Assembly (NCBI RefSeq): GCF_027923765.1
Contig: NZ_AP026709.1
Coordinates: forward strand, 2,847,501 to 2,911,500
DNA: 64,000 nt
Source of the DNA: Pseudodesulfovibrio nedwellii
Lineage (GTDB): Bacteria > Desulfobacterota > Desulfovibrionia > Desulfovibrionales > Desulfovibrionaceae
Reading direction: 5' to 3'
Part shown: positions 1 through 9,571 of the stretch, piece by piece
How positions within the stretch are numbered: position 1 is the first letter of the stretch
How the letters are laid out: each line of letters begins with the position of its first letter
The notes under the pieces: generated by a model
What the model was told of the DNA's origin: nothing
The model's database searches: none
Seen by the model: the letters and a program-made list of their open reading frames with translations, nothing else
Made by a program: the position numbers and the translations under genes

Positions 1-1444
1 CCATGAGTTGGAGCATACCCATGATGCCGTTGAGTGGTGTGCGCAGTTCATGACTCATATTAGCAAGGAATTCACTTTTGCTTGTATTGGCGGCTTCCGC
101 ATTCTCTTTAGCCTCGATGAGCAGAGCCTCGGTCCTTTTTTGGCGCGTGATGTCTTGGATGGCTCCTATGCGTTTGATGGGCATACCATCAGCGGAAAAC
201 TCGTAGGAAAAAACACCGGCTCCAGTTCTATAGGTTCCCTTACCTGGCTGTCTGAAGCGGAATTCCAGAAAAAAAGATGGAGATTTAGGGGAAACCGCGT
301 TGGTCTTTCGTTCATATTCCTTCATATCTATCGGGTGCAGGCATTCGCGGAATTTTTTTGTGCTGGGGGCTTTGTCTGATCGCGGGAAGCCGAGGACCTT
401 GTATAGACCTACGGACCATTGGCCTTCGTCCGTGATGAGATTTCGTTCAAGGCTGCCGAGGGACGTTAATTCCTGAGCTCGACTGAGCTGTGACTCTCTG
501 GCCTTTAATTTTGCTTGTGTCTTAACCAGTCTCTCCATGGACTGTTTGAGTTTTTCGTTGATTTTGGACACGGACAGCCAACGCCAGAGCGAGAATCCTA
601 TTACCGTTAAAATTAAAAGGATTGTTCCAATGGAGACGACTTTTTGCGTTGTCCAATAGGGGATGGGTTTACCTCGCCATTTCAAATAAACGGTATTAAA
701 GGCTGGAGAAGCGACATAGGTATGCAAGGCCTTGTCCAGTCGGTCGCGTAATTCGGTGTGGTCCTTGCGCAGGAGGTATCCGCGTTTGACCTCCATAAGA
801 GGTGGGCCAACGACTTTGATTTTGTTTTCAACTCCGATTTTTTGCGCTGTCCGCCACAGGAAAGGTTCAGGGAAGATAATAGCGTCCGATTTGCCTGACA
901 AAAGACTGAACAAGGCTTCATCGACAGAGTGGAGCGGTAACAGGGTGACACCAGAAATTGTCTTGAGCAGGGTCTGGGGTGCTGTTTTGTCGATGAAAGC
1001 TATACGGCGCCCAGGGAAGTCGGCTATTCCTTTAATGTCAGTGGATTCAGAGCGAACAAAACAGGAGATTGACACTGTTTCGAAAACATCTGTGAAGATG
1101 AATTTTTGTTTGTTCGGCTTGGTGAGTCCTATGCCGGGAATGAAGTCGGCTTTTCCGGTGGAGATGGCTTCTAACGCTTCGGACCAGCTTTCGACAACAA
1201 GCAGATCATATACTATCTCTGCTTCGGCCCCTACCGCCTTGAGCACATCCAGAGCAAAACCATCCGGTTTGCCGCTGCCGGTGGTTGTGTACAGGGGAGG
1301 AAATTCCGCGAGAACAACTGCTGTGACGTGATCGTTCGTATGTTCTGCCTGAGCCGGGTATGTGAAAAAAAGTCCGCAACAAAGCGTTGCCAAAAGGATG
1401 GCTTCGGTTAGGAGCCGAACGCGATGAATTAGAATTGCAAACAT
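1..1444 (-). CDS. Hybrid-type sensor histidine kinase with periplasmic solute-binding domain (3' part beyond window)
   Basis: About 481 codons are present; the gene runs off the left edge. I translated it directly from the minus strand, starting at ATG 1442-1444 behind a GAGG ribosome site. Residues 1-33 look like a signal peptide (hydrophobic stretch ending AQA). Residues about 38-250 resemble a family 3 extracellular solute-binding domain, with phrases such as [21 protein letters not shown] membrane segment lies near 263-285, followed by a short coiled coil and a PAS-like domain near 330-440. The last residues seen include the H-box [10 protein letters not shown], with the phospho-accepting histidine near 465. 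The ATPase domain and any receiver lie outside the window. The ligand is probably an amino acid or similar small polar molecule, judging only from the domain family. It lies 73 bp downstream of era on the same strand and may be separately transcribed. Confidence 0.88.
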   Translation of the reverse strand, partial: MFAILIHRVRLLTEAILLATLCCGLFFTYPAQAEHTNDHVTAVVLAEFPPLYTTTGSGKPDGFALDVLKAVGAEAEIVYDLLVVESWSEALEAISTGKADFIPGIGLTKPNKQKFIFTDVFETVSISCFVRSESTDIKGIADFPGRRIAFIDKTAPQTLLKTISGVTLLPLHSVDEALFSLLSGKSDAIIFPEPFLWRTAQKIGVENKIKVVGPPLMEVKRGYLLRKDHTELRDRLDKALHTYVASPAFNTVYLKWRGKPIPYWTTQKVVSIGTILLILTVIGFSLWRWLSVSKINEKLKQSMERLVKTQAKLKARESQLSRAQELTSLGSLERNLITDEGQWSVGLYKVLGFPRSDKAPSTKKFRECLHPIDMKEYERKTNAVSPKSPSFFLEFRFRQPGKGTYRTGAGVFSYEFSADGMPIKRIGAIQDITRQKRTEALLIEAKENAEAANTSKSEFLANMSHELRTPLNGIMGMLQLM

Positions 1445-1517
1445 GACCACCTCATCTTTCAAGGACCATGGTGCATTATTTCACTGTTTTCGCAAGAGGG
1501 TTATATTCGGGGCAGAG

Positions 1518-2426
1518 CTATTCTCCCAGTCCCATGGCCCTGAGAAATCCGGGATCTTCTGTCCAGCCTTCACGGACCTTTACCCACATTTCCAAGTGAA
1601 CTTTTGATCCTGTCAATTCGCTGATGTCTTTTCGGGCATCCGTGCCAATTCGTTTAAGGTTTGATCCCTGTTTGCCAATGATCATGCCTTTGTGGCTTTT
1701 ACGAGAGGTGTAGATGACTGCATTAACGATGATCATGTCGTCTCGAGATTCTTCATCCCATTGTTCGATCTCAACCGCTGTGGAGTACGGAAGTTCCTGT
1801 CTGAGAGAGTAAAACAGTTTTTCGCGGATGATTTCGGATGCCATGAAGCGCATGGGAGCCGTGGAAATTTGATCTTCCGGGAACATGGGCGGGCCTTCGG
1901 GCAGAAGCGAGAGGATACGGTCCATGAGCTGATCCGTCCCCTTGCCGCGTAGGGCAGACACCGGGATATACTCGGCTTCGGGCCACATCTCAGCCACGCG
2001 GGCCATGAGTGGCAGGAGTTTGTCCTTTTCCTTGACCCGGTCAATCTTGTTAACAGCTACCAACACAGGTCTGCCGGACTCGCTAATGGGCTTGACCAGC
2101 GGAGCAATTTCTTTTTCCAGCAGGTGCGGCTTGGCGCAGTATAAGGCCGCATCGATGAGCACGACCACAGCATCAGAAGAGGAAAGAGCACTCCAAGCTG
2201 ATTCAAGTAGGAATCGGTTCATCTTGCCGCGCAGTTGGTGAATTCCGGGTGTGTCAAGGAAGACGATTTGTGCATCTTCCTCGGTCAGAATGCCACTGAT
2301 ACGGTTGCGTGTGGTCTGTGGCTTGGGCGATACAATGGCCACCTTCTGTCCAAGATAGGTGTTCATCAGGGTGGATTTGCCTGCGTTAGGCGGGCCGATC
2401 AGTGCGACCATTCCAAATTTATGCAT
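1518..2426 (-). CDS. era: GTPase Era
   Basis: 302 residues, the usual length for Era, the essential GTPase that binds 16S rRNA and helps mature the 30S subunit. The P-loop GPPNAGKST is at residues 11-19, DTPG near 59 and the guanine-specificity motif NKID near 126. The C-terminal KH RNA-binding domain contains [13 protein letters not shown]. It follows the DUF1992 gene with a gap of only 3 bp, so the two are probably cotranscribed. All key motifs are intact. Confidence 0.97.
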   Translation of the reverse strand: MHKFGMVALIGPPNAGKSTLMNTYLGQKVAIVSPKPQTTRNRISGILTEEDAQIVFLDTPGIHQLRGKMNRFLLESAWSALSSSDAVVVLIDAALYCAKPHLLEKEIAPLVKPISESGRPVLVAVNKIDRVKEKDKLLPLMARVAEMWPEAEYIPVSALRGKGTDQLMDRILSLLPEGPPMFPEDQISTAPMRFMASEIIREKLFYSLRQELPYSTAVEIEQWDEESRDDMIIVNAVIYTSRKSHKGMIIGKQGSNLKRIGTDARKDISELTGSKVHLEMWVKVREGWTEDPGFLRAMGLGE

Positions 2427-2429
2427 GAT

Positions 2430-2855
2430 TTACTCGTTGTTTTTATGGGTGGTGCCGAATCGTTCTTCCGCGATCCGTACTTTTTCTACAATGCGGTGAT
2501 AATATTCGCCCGAGTCATCCAGATGGATTGGGCGTCCGCGTCGTTCGTTCATCTTCAATATCATGACGTTCAGTTTTTGTATCTGTCGATACCGTTCCTG
2601 TTCGTCTTTCATGTGCGCCAAAAGATCGATGGTGCGTACTATTTCGTTTTCTTCAGCTATTTCAGAAGGCACATAGCCAGAGCTTTTTAACATTCGATAC
2701 GCCATGCGTAGTTCTGGGGGCAGGTTCTCGGCTTCATCTTTGGGGAGTGGCTTTCCTTTCCCTTCAAGGTTGTCGAATTTGCCTTCCTTGATTGCCCGTT
2801 TGATATGGGCTTCAGACACGATCTGCGCGAAATTAAACATGGGGTAGTTTCCCAT
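2430..2855 (-). CDS. DUF1992 (DnaJ-homologue C28-like) domain protein
   Basis: 141 residues, or 136 if translation begins at the second ATG (2838-2840), where the conserved sequence FAQIVSEAHIKRAIKEG starts. The conserved core, including FDNLEGKGKPLP and the region up to about residue 70, matches the DUF1992 family, also called DnaJ homologue subfamily C member 28 conserved domain. No J domain is present, and the function of the family is unknown to me. The rest is charged and probably helical. Stop and start are 3 bp apart from era, which suggests an operon and perhaps a role linked to ribosome or membrane upkeep (inference). Confidence 0.85.
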   Translation of the reverse strand: MGNYPMFNFAQIVSEAHIKRAIKEGKFDNLEGKGKPLPKDEAENLPPELRMAYRMLKSSGYVPSEIAEENEIVRTIDLLAHMKDEQERYRQIQKLNVMILKMNERRGRPIHLDDSGEYYHRIVEKVRIAEERFGTTHKNNE

Positions 2856-2989
2856 ACAAAGAGCATCGGGTCAAAGTGAGGGGGAGCGGAATTTTTTTTT
2901 GCTGAGCGACAGGCTTTACTCCTTGCGGTGGAAAGAGTAAAGACTTTCAAAATTCATGATAATGAAAATCAAAATCAAATGGTGTAATT

Positions 2990-3958
2990 ATGTCGGACAT
3001 CCAAACATTCGAAGCCGAACCGCTTGTCCCTTCGAGCAATCCAGGCCACGTCTTTTTCCATTGCCCGAAATCTATCGGTACCGGAAATTTTTCCATGGAA
3101 TCCTTTGCGTCAGGGTTGAATTTGGTGGTCATGGATGTTGCTTTTAACGAGTCGGCCATCATTCACCAGCAATGTTCCGCGCAATCAGTGGGAATGGGGT
3201 TTATTCTTAGAGGGCATTCCAAGTCAGCTTCCCCATCCTACAAACGGTCTATGAAGGTCGTTCCGAATATGAATGGTCATTTTGTTTTTCCTGAAACCGT
3301 TGATATGAAGGTTAAAATTTTGCCAGAAAGGTGCCAAAAGGTATGGATTCTCATGAATAAAAACACCTTGATTGATATGACTCGTGATGACGAGGAATCC
3401 TTTTCCCTTTTTTGGGAAGGGCTACACCAACAAAAAACGATTGTCGCGTCGGACAAGCTTACTTCCGTCATGCGTCACACCTTGCTTCAGGTCTTGAACT
3501 GCCCGTACCGAGGAAAGGTTCGCTCTTTGTTTTTAGAGAGTAAAACACTGGAGCTGATGAGTTACAAACTTGAACAGATTCAAAATAGTCGTCGGAAAGG
3601 AATGAGCAGGACTGCTACGGTGGGGCCTGCCGATGAAGAGCGGGTTCAATATGCTGCTGATTTGCTGGTTCAGGACATGCAGAGTCCACCGGATCTTTCT
3701 GCCTTATGCAGTGCCGTCGGTCTGAGTCGCAGTAAGCTTCATTCATCTTTTAGGCTTGTGCATGGGTGCACCCCTTTGGAGTACCTGCGTGACTATAGAC
3801 TTGCCTCTGCCAAAAAGATGCTGAAAGAGGGGCGCTGCAATGTCAACGAAGCTGCTTACTGGGTGGGCTACGAAAGCGTCGGTTATTTTTCCAAGCTTTT
3901 TTCGGCGCGTTTTTTGAAAACGCCTAAGGAATTTCTTCGCACGAACAGCCGTTGTTGA
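2990..3958 (+). CDS. AraC-family transcriptional regulator (siderophore-receptor type)
   Basis: 322 residues. The C-terminal part, about 215-320, carries the two helix-turn-helix motifs of AraC proteins: DLSALCSAVGLSRSKLHSSF, then VNEAAYWVGYESVGYFSKLF with the typical FLKTPKEFLR end. The N-terminal 200 residues are a ligand-sensing domain resembling the PchR/YbtA group of ferric-siderophore regulators (family resemblance, not verified). It lies directly upstream of, and in the same direction as, a TonB-dependent receptor. In the PchR and YbtA systems such a regulator bound to the siderophore activates the receptor gene, and that role is the simplest inference here. The ribosome site is weak, so the start is less certain than the rest. 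Confidence 0.9.
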   Translation: MSDIQTFEAEPLVPSSNPGHVFFHCPKSIGTGNFSMESFASGLNLVVMDVAFNESAIIHQQCSAQSVGMGFILRGHSKSASPSYKRSMKVVPNMNGHFVFPETVDMKVKILPERCQKVWILMNKNTLIDMTRDDEESFSLFWEGLHQQKTIVASDKLTSVMRHTLLQVLNCPYRGKVRSLFLESKTLELMSYKLEQIQNSRRKGMSRTATVGPADEERVQYAADLLVQDMQSPPDLSALCSAVGLSRSKLHSSFRLVHGCTPLEYLRDYRLASAKKMLKEGRCNVNEAAYWVGYESVGYFSKLFSARFLKTPKEFLRTNSRC

Positions 3959-4169
3959 TTCTTTTTTTGCAACACCCATTCTTTTCCCTTTACGCGATTT
4001 TTCGCCTCCAACGGTCATCCTTGGCTGATAAATGCCGATTTTTATCGTTTTTACAGACGATCGTGGGTAAAATTTGGACGTTTGTGCCGTTCACCTTTGT
4101 CGGATTTTGTTAACAGTTTCAACTTACTGCTGAAGTGCTATTCAGAATTTTCAGAAATAAGGAGAAACA

Positions 4170-6236
4170 ATGCTTGCACGATATGTCACTCTTGCCGTCG
4201 CATTGACGACGCTTTTACTCTTCACGAGTCATGCCTTTGCAGAGGATGATCAGGAGGTAAAGTTGAAAGGAGTAACGGTCACGGCTCAGAAACGGGAGGA
4301 GAATGTTCAGGACGTTCCCGTCAGCATGAATGTTGTCACGGGAATTGATATTGAGGAAGCTCGGATTACTGATTTGTCTGAATTAATTCAGTATACTCCT
4401 AATGTCTTTTCAACCCAGTCACTCGATAATCGGTCCATGGTCATACGAGGGATATCAACCATGAACACAGCACTAAGTCCGGCGGTTGGTCTTTTTGTCG
4501 ATGATATCCCGTATGCCATTAATAGAATGCAAAATCCTGCCCTTTTGGATGTCGAACGTGTCGAGGTTTTACGCGGTCCCCAAGGCACTCTGTATGGCAA
4601 AAACACAGAATCCGGCGCTATTAATATCATCACCCGGCAGCCGGACAACGAGTTGCGAGGCAAAATCTTTGGTGAATATGGATTTTATGACATAGGTAAA
4701 GCCGTGCCGCTATACCGAGCGGGTGGTAACGTGAGCGGCCCTATTTTGGAAGATGAGCTGTTTGTTGGTGTCGCGTTCCAGGGTAAAACCTCTGATAGTT
4801 ACATGGAAAATATTTACGACGGGGACAAAAGTGCTGCCGAGTATGATCAGAAGATCGGCAGGGTTTCTTTGCGTTGGACTCCTGCACAGGTGTGGGATAT
4901 TTCTTTCATCGTAGATGCAGAGAAGAATAACAATAAATATGCATGGTTGCGATATGAATCTGGCGCCGGAGCCAGCGACAAACATAAGTCCAACTGGAAT
5001 GGCGGAAACGACTGGGACACGGACAGTAACAATCAAGTTCTCAAAGCCAAATACAGCGGCAAACATTTCGACCTGCTTTCCATTACAAGCCGAAGCGATT
5101 ACCGGACCGAAATTCTCAATGACGCGGACTTCGGCCCTTTTAATTTTGGAAATCAAGACTTCACGTTCGACTGCGTTTCCTACAATCAAGAACTCAGGCT
5201 GTCGTCTCCCAATGATGGGAAAGCGTTGGAATGGTTGGTCGGCCTGTTCGGTTCCAAGGACAAGACGTTTGCGAAATCACACACCCCCGTGTACTTCGCG
5301 GTGCGCGATACGGATATTGATATCGGGACAGTGGCCGTCTTCGGGCAGGCCACATATACACTGTTTGACAGTCTGCATCTGACTGTGGGGACTCGTTACG
5401 AACATCAGAATTTGGAAGGAAAACAAACCAACCAATTTGCTGCAACGCCCAAGTATTCTCATTCAGAGACTAATGATGAGTTCTTGCCGAAGTTATCGAT
5501 AGCTTATGACTTGACTGATGATATCATGGCCTATGGAACGTATTCCAAGGGATTCCTGTCCGGAGGGTACAACTTCCACATGGGGAACAATGCTGATGAC
5601 ATGTATTTCAAGCCTGAACATACCACCAGTTATGAAGCCGGCTTCAAGTCTGTTTTCTGGGACAGCCGTCTTACCGTCAACGCCGCACTTTTCCACATCG
5701 ACATCAAGGATAAGCAGGTGATCGAATGGCCGGTTGGTGGTGCTCCTACACTGAGACGTGTTTCGAATGCCGCTCAGGCGTCCTCCAACGGACTTGAGTT
5801 GGAAGTTTCGGCTCGTCCATGGAACGAAATCGAGTTTTTTGGTGGAGTTGGATACACTGAGGCCAAATTTGACAACTGGGTAGCACCGCGCCCTGGCGGC
5901 AATAGCTTTGATTACAAAGGCAAATATTTACCCAACGCCCCCAAGTATACCTACAATCTGGGAGCGCAATATCGGGCCATGAACGGTCTGTTCCTGCGGG
6001 GTGATCTTTTGGGAACAGGGAGTTATTACTGCGACTCGGAAAACACCCAAAAGGTGGACGGGTATAAGACCGTGAACCTCAAGGTCGGTTATTCATGGGA
6101 AGATGTTGATGCCGTTTTGTGGGCGAACAACGTGTTCAACGAAAGCTACGTCGTCAGCCGGATGGCCTATATGGGATCACTCGTTCAAGACGGGGAACCT
6201 CGGAGCACCGGTCTGACTTTGACCTACAGATTCTAA
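4170..6236 (+). CDS. TonB-dependent outer-membrane receptor
   Basis: 688 residues. A signal peptide ends at HAFA (about residue 24), followed by a TonB-box-like stretch VKLKGVTVTAQKR. The plug domain has DVPVSMNVVTG, DLSELIQYTPNVF and RVEVLRGPQGTLYGKNTESGAINIIT, all classic. The rest forms the 22-strand barrel and ends in the aromatic terminus TLTYRF. Overall pattern and length resemble pesticin/yersiniabactin-type and other ferric-siderophore receptors. The start ATG follows AAGGAG. It is preceded by an AraC regulator and followed by a DUF4198 periplasmic protein. No ABC importer or TonB/ExbBD genes lie in the window, so those must be supplied elsewhere. The substrate is probably a siderophore or other metal complex, not determinable from sequence. 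Confidence 0.95.
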   Translation: MLARYVTLAVALTTLLLFTSHAFAEDDQEVKLKGVTVTAQKREENVQDVPVSMNVVTGIDIEEARITDLSELIQYTPNVFSTQSLDNRSMVIRGISTMNTALSPAVGLFVDDIPYAINRMQNPALLDVERVEVLRGPQGTLYGKNTESGAINIITRQPDNELRGKIFGEYGFYDIGKAVPLYRAGGNVSGPILEDELFVGVAFQGKTSDSYMENIYDGDKSAAEYDQKIGRVSLRWTPAQVWDISFIVDAEKNNNKYAWLRYESGAGASDKHKSNWNGGNDWDTDSNNQVLKAKYSGKHFDLLSITSRSDYRTEILNDADFGPFNFGNQDFTFDCVSYNQELRLSSPNDGKALEWLVGLFGSKDKTFAKSHTPVYFAVRDTDIDIGTVAVFGQATYTLFDSLHLTVGTRYEHQNLEGKQTNQFAATPKYSHSETNDEFLPKLSIAYDLTDDIMAYGTYSKGFLSGGYNFHMGNNADDMYFKPEHTTSYEAGFKSVFWDSRLTVNAALFHIDIKDKQVIEWPVGGAPTLRRVSNAAQASSNGLELEVSARPWNEIEFFGGVGYTEAKFDNWVAPRPGGNSFDYKGKYLPNAPKYTYNLGAQYRAMNGLFLRGDLLGTGSYYCDSENTQKVDGYKTVNLKVGYSWEDVDAVLWANNVFNESYVVSRMAYMGSLVQDGEPRSTGLTLTYRF

Positions 6237-6329
6237 TCATGAGTGTTGTCCGCATGGCGTGTAGTACACTGTACGGACAGCTTCTTTTTATTCGATCATG
6301 AAAATACTCAATGGAAAAGGAAAGAGAAA

Positions 6330-7211
6330 ATGAAAATAGTATCTCAAGCTATTATAGCCTTGTTGCTGTTGGTTGCTCCCGCCCATGCGCATATGTTGTG
6401 GGTGAATGCTTTTGAATCCTTCGCGCATAAGCCCGGTCACACCACAGTATCTATCGGGTGGGGGCATTCTCTGCCTATTGATGACATAACGAATAGTGTG
6501 AATGCCAGAACCGTCGTGAAGGATTTCTCTCTGACCGACCCGGCCGGTAAAGTCCTTTCGTTGCATATTCCTGCGTCAAAAGTGACAAAGCCATTTGCAA
6601 AAACGGTTGATGTTGGGATTTTTGATGCAGACACCGCTTGTCAGAAAATCGCATTTAACAAGAACACGACACCCGGTACATATCTGGCGGCGGCAAAAAC
6701 GGAAATTAAATCATATACCCGGTACATCGATTCCAAAGGGCGAACTCGTCTGGCTTTGAAGCCGCAAAATGAGGTTAAGGATATCGAGAAAGTGCTGTTT
6801 TCGGTCCAGTATCAGGCTTTTGCCAAATCGTATTTTTCTGTCGAAAAATGGATCAGTCCCAAACCTATTGGACATGGGTTGGAAATTACTCCCCTGACTG
6901 ATCTTTCCAAGGTGAAAGTGGGTGATTTGGTGGAAGTGGATGTTCGTTTTCTGGGAAAACCATTATCGTATGGCCCTACCGGAATTGAATATGTGACAGC
7001 ATTCAGCCCTTCATTTGGGCAGGGGAAGGGATTTGAGCTGTTCTCCTATATATCTGAAGGAAAGGCCCAGTTTGAGGTGCAAAGTGTTGGGCAATGGGTT
7101 GTGAATGTTTTTCATAACGAACCCGTAACAAAAGACGGTCCACTGAAAGATCTTTATGGAAAGGTGACGTCGGTCAATTACGGAGCCACCCTGACCTTTA
7201 CCGCAAAATAG
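6330..7211 (+). CDS. DUF4198-type periplasmic protein of metal uptake loci
   Basis: 293 residues from ATG 6330, which follows GGAAAGAG and begins a clear signal peptide (hydrophobic run ending in APAHA). An in-frame ATG at 6243 lacks such a signal and is rejected. The mature protein opens with HMLWVNAFES and has beta-rich sequence throughout, matching the DUF4198 family, often annotated as a nickel/cobalt uptake periplasmic component. The early histidines (AHAHMLW, FAHKPGH) could bind metal (inference). It follows the TonB receptor by 93 bp in the same direction and is probably cotranscribed, which suggests a joint role in importing a metal or metal chelate. Confidence 0.82.
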   Translation: MKIVSQAIIALLLLVAPAHAHMLWVNAFESFAHKPGHTTVSIGWGHSLPIDDITNSVNARTVVKDFSLTDPAGKVLSLHIPASKVTKPFAKTVDVGIFDADTACQKIAFNKNTTPGTYLAAAKTEIKSYTRYIDSKGRTRLALKPQNEVKDIEKVLFSVQYQAFAKSYFSVEKWISPKPIGHGLEITPLTDLSKVKVGDLVEVDVRFLGKPLSYGPTGIEYVTAFSPSFGQGKGFELFSYISEGKAQFEVQSVGQWVVNVFHNEPVTKDGPLKDLYGKVTSVNYGATLTFTAK

Positions 7212-7215
7212 GAAG

Positions 7216-7230
7216 AGCCGTTGAGCGGCT
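7216..7230. terminator. Possible weak hairpin between convergent genes
   Basis: AGCCG and CGGCT flank a 5-base loop just after the DUF4198 stop and before the stop of the convergent radical SAM gene. There is no clear run of T on either side, so terminator function is doubtful. Confidence 0.3.
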
Positions 7231-7257
7231 GCTTCAGGTGTTTGTCAGGCTATTGAA

Positions 7258-8619
7258 TTAGCCCGTCTCACCATGAAGCAGTCGTTTCCATTTTCGAGCT
7301 TCTTCCCAGTTGAATCCGCCGGGGACGCAGGGCCAGATGGAGTTGTTTTGGAATAGCGGGTCATTGGCTAGTGGGTATGGACTGGCTGCGCAGGCAGTTT
7401 CAAACATGGGTGAACCGGGAATGGGAGTGTAATAGGCTAGGTGTGGTCGGAATCCAAAGGCGCGGACGTGCTCAACCGCATGGGCTACATTGTCGAGGTC
7501 CTGATTTGGCAGGCCAAACAGAATATAGACGCCGATGTCGTCGAGATCAAATCCGGCATCCAGAAGATTGCGTGCGCCGGATTCCCACTCTTCGCGGGTG
7601 AGTTTAACGTCATTTCGGTGATCGAAATCTGTGGTTTCTAGTCCGAGCCGAACAGTGTGTAAACCGGCTGCCTTGAGTCTGGTGCAGACCTCTGGTGTAA
7701 GCCTGCGGATGTGCATGGCGTTGGGCGTGTGCAGTCGGAGGTCTGGAGCGTGTTCGGTTATTTGATCAAGCACCGGCCAGAGCCATTGCTTCGGGTTGAC
7801 AAGCAGGGCATCGTCATAAAAGGAGAAGTCTCGTACTCCTCGGTCATACTCTGATTGTATGGATCGCATGATCGCATTGGGCGACCCTTGGCAGAAGTTG
7901 GGGTACAGAGCATGACTCGCGCAGTATTCGCAGGAAAATGGGCAGCCTCTTGATCCAAGAATAATCGAGTATGATGGGTCTTCGTATAAATCGAGTGCTA
8001 ATGAAAGTCCTGCATTGTCGGGTAATTGTGGAATCGATGAATTAATGCGACTCCAGAAATCAGCCCAGTTGTCTGAACGTTCAAGCGGGCCTTGTTGCAG
8101 GTGCGCGTTCGCGTGTTTTTTTGCATGGTCCGCACACAAGGAGGCATAACCGCCGCCCAGAAAACGGGGTGTATCCGGCCAGAGTTCAGCGGCCATGTCG
8201 AGTACGTCCAGTGCGCCGGGATACCAGTAGGTCATGATGGACGAGACCATGACCGCATCAGGTTTGGGATCGAGCGCGGTCAGTGCTTCGCGTATCTGTT
8301 CGTGTGGCAGGCCGTAGCGGGAGAATCGTCGGTCCATAAAAGACAGTTGTTCGGGGAGTGGTATTTCTTCCTTGGGATAATGGCCGGTGCCGTACTTGCC
8401 CGGTTTGGGCCAATGCACGTCTCCCCATGTAGGGTTCAGGCAGTCCATGAGTGCCACGGAAGCGCCGGCTTTGCGCACCATGTCGAGACAGGCCAGCAAA
8501 CCCACGGGCCGTGACCAGACATTGAAGGCGGCGAAGTCATGTATCCATGGATTGATGCCGAGAATGCGGGGACCGTTCCCCTCGGTCCAGAGGATATGCG
8601 GGAAATCCGGTCGAGTCAC
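7258..8619 (-). CDS. B12-binding-domain radical SAM protein
   Basis: 453 residues with a GTG start at 8617-8619. Residues 1-160 look like a cobalamin-binding Rossmann domain. The radical SAM cluster motif CPFSCEYC (CxxxCxxC) lies near 225-232 and binds the 4Fe-4S cluster. Later parts contain the usual barrel phrases, such as VRLGLETTDFDHRN and GVYILFGLPNQDLDNV. The early sequence DFAAFNVWSRPVGLLACLDM is typical of uncharacterised B12-radical SAM enzymes. The reaction cannot be told from sequence; related enzymes do methylations and rearrangements. It begins 4 bp after a 58-residue membrane protein gene and is probably translationally coupled to it, last in the operon starting with 5-formyl-THF cyclo-ligase. 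Confidence 0.9.
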   Translation of the reverse strand: MTRPDFPHILWTEGNGPRILGINPWIHDFAAFNVWSRPVGLLACLDMVRKAGASVALMDCLNPTWGDVHWPKPGKYGTGHYPKEEIPLPEQLSFMDRRFSRYGLPHEQIREALTALDPKPDAVMVSSIMTYWYPGALDVLDMAAELWPDTPRFLGGGYASLCADHAKKHANAHLQQGPLERSDNWADFWSRINSSIPQLPDNAGLSLALDLYEDPSYSIILGSRGCPFSCEYCASHALYPNFCQGSPNAIMRSIQSEYDRGVRDFSFYDDALLVNPKQWLWPVLDQITEHAPDLRLHTPNAMHIRRLTPEVCTRLKAAGLHTVRLGLETTDFDHRNDVKLTREEWESGARNLLDAGFDLDDIGVYILFGLPNQDLDNVAHAVEHVRAFGFRPHLAYYTPIPGSPMFETACAASPYPLANDPLFQNNSIWPCVPGGFNWEEARKWKRLLHGETG

Positions 8620-8623
8620 AACG

Positions 8624-8800
8624 TTACCGCGTCAGGAAGTTGGACAGGATGGACAGTCCGAGCATCACGATAACGATGATCAACAGTACGTTGGTCCATT
8701 TGTCACGGCGGTGCGCTCGTTCCACCTTAGATTTGGTGAATTGGCTGATAATGAGAAAGATCAGTCCGAGTACGATGATGAGTTTGATAAATAAGCCCAT
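8624..8800 (-). CDS. Small membrane protein, 58 residues
   Basis: An open frame of 59 codons, MGLFIKLIIVLGLIFLIISQ at the start and LSNFLTR at the end, translated by hand from the minus strand. Two hydrophobic segments (about residues 4-19 and 36-54) are separated by a basic loop KSKVERAHRRDKW, predicting a two-pass inner-membrane hairpin. The frame fills the gap between pgeF (stop at 8804) and the radical SAM gene (start at 8619), with 3 and 4 bp spacing. That tight packing is the best evidence it is real. The loop charge suggests the loop is cytoplasmic. I do not recognise a family. Confidence 0.75.
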   Translation of the reverse strand: MGLFIKLIIVLGLIFLIISQFTKSKVERAHRRDKWTNVLLIIVIVMLGLSILSNFLTR

Positions 8801-8803
8801 GGT

Positions 8804-9571
8804 TTATTCTCCACGTATCCAGATAATACCCGCTTGCCGGCCGGTATCTCGGTTCGGGGTCTTGCAGGCTTTGCGGTATGAGAAAAAGGTATCGTCCAAG
8901 CCCATGGTGCAGAGATTCATGCCGAAGATCTGATTTTCAGGCAGTCCTGCGTCCATGAGCTGGTCGCGGGTGATCTGCCATAGATCTACGGTGTTGGTGG
9001 TCGGATTGAAATAGCTTTTGAAATTTGGGCCAAAGTCCTTGTCGAAGTTGATGAATTCGGCGGCGTCAGGGCCAAGGGATGGACCGCGTACTGCGAAGAC
9101 GTCTTCGGGTTTGAGAGCATATTGTTCACAGAAACGACGGACTCCAGAGCCGGGGAAATTGATCTTGTTACCGCGCCAGCCAGCGTGGAGCCCCGCTATA
9201 TATTTGCCGGAACGGTGGGCCAACAGTATGGGCTGACAGTCTGCGGTCTTGATGACCAGTCCAATACCGGGAGTGGCCGTGGTCAAGCCATCTCCGTCGA
9301 GAGTCGCGTGGATTTCGGGCTGTGTTGGTTCCGGGTCACAATGAATTATATCGCCGTGAATTTGGTTCAGCTCGCACCAGCCGTTCAATTTCAGACGGTC
9401 AAAAATAGCGCGTCGATTGGTTTGCACGGCCTGTTCGTCGTCGTTGACGTCAAAGGAGAGATTCGTCGAATCGTGGGGTGGTTCGGAGATTCCGCCCCGG
9501 CGAGAGGTGAAGGCGCAGGCAACATTGGGAATGTCGATGAACTGATAGGGGAAGAACGCTATGGCCGCCAT
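8804..9571 (-). CDS. pgeF: Peptidoglycan editing factor PgeF / YfiH (laccase-domain purine nucleoside phosphorylase)
   Basis: 255 residues from ATG 9569-9571, which has AAGGA upstream and begins the conserved sequence. An in-frame start at 9613 is less likely because it lies deep in the preceding gene. Family motifs are present: AFTSRRGGIS, LNQIHGD, ADGDGLTT-like DGDGLTTATPGIGLVIKTAD, and LHAGWRG. The Cys/His residues typical of the metal-binding site are seen in IKTADCQP and LHAGWRG. Members hydrolyse or phosphorolyse purine nucleosides, and the E. coli protein edits UDP-MurNAc-L-Ser. The gene overlaps the end of the 5-FCL gene by 13 bp, implying coupled translation. Confidence 0.93.
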   Translation of the reverse strand: MAAIAFFPYQFIDIPNVACAFTSRRGGISEPPHDSTNLSFDVNDDEQAVQTNRRAIFDRLKLNGWCELNQIHGDIIHCDPEPTQPEIHATLDGDGLTTATPGIGLVIKTADCQPILLAHRSGKYIAGLHAGWRGNKINFPGSGVRRFCEQYALKPEDVFAVRGPSLGPDAAEFINFDKDFGPNFKSYFNPTTNTVDLWQITRDQLMDAGLPENQIFGMNLCTMGLDDTFFSYRKACKTPNRDTGRQAGIIWIRGE

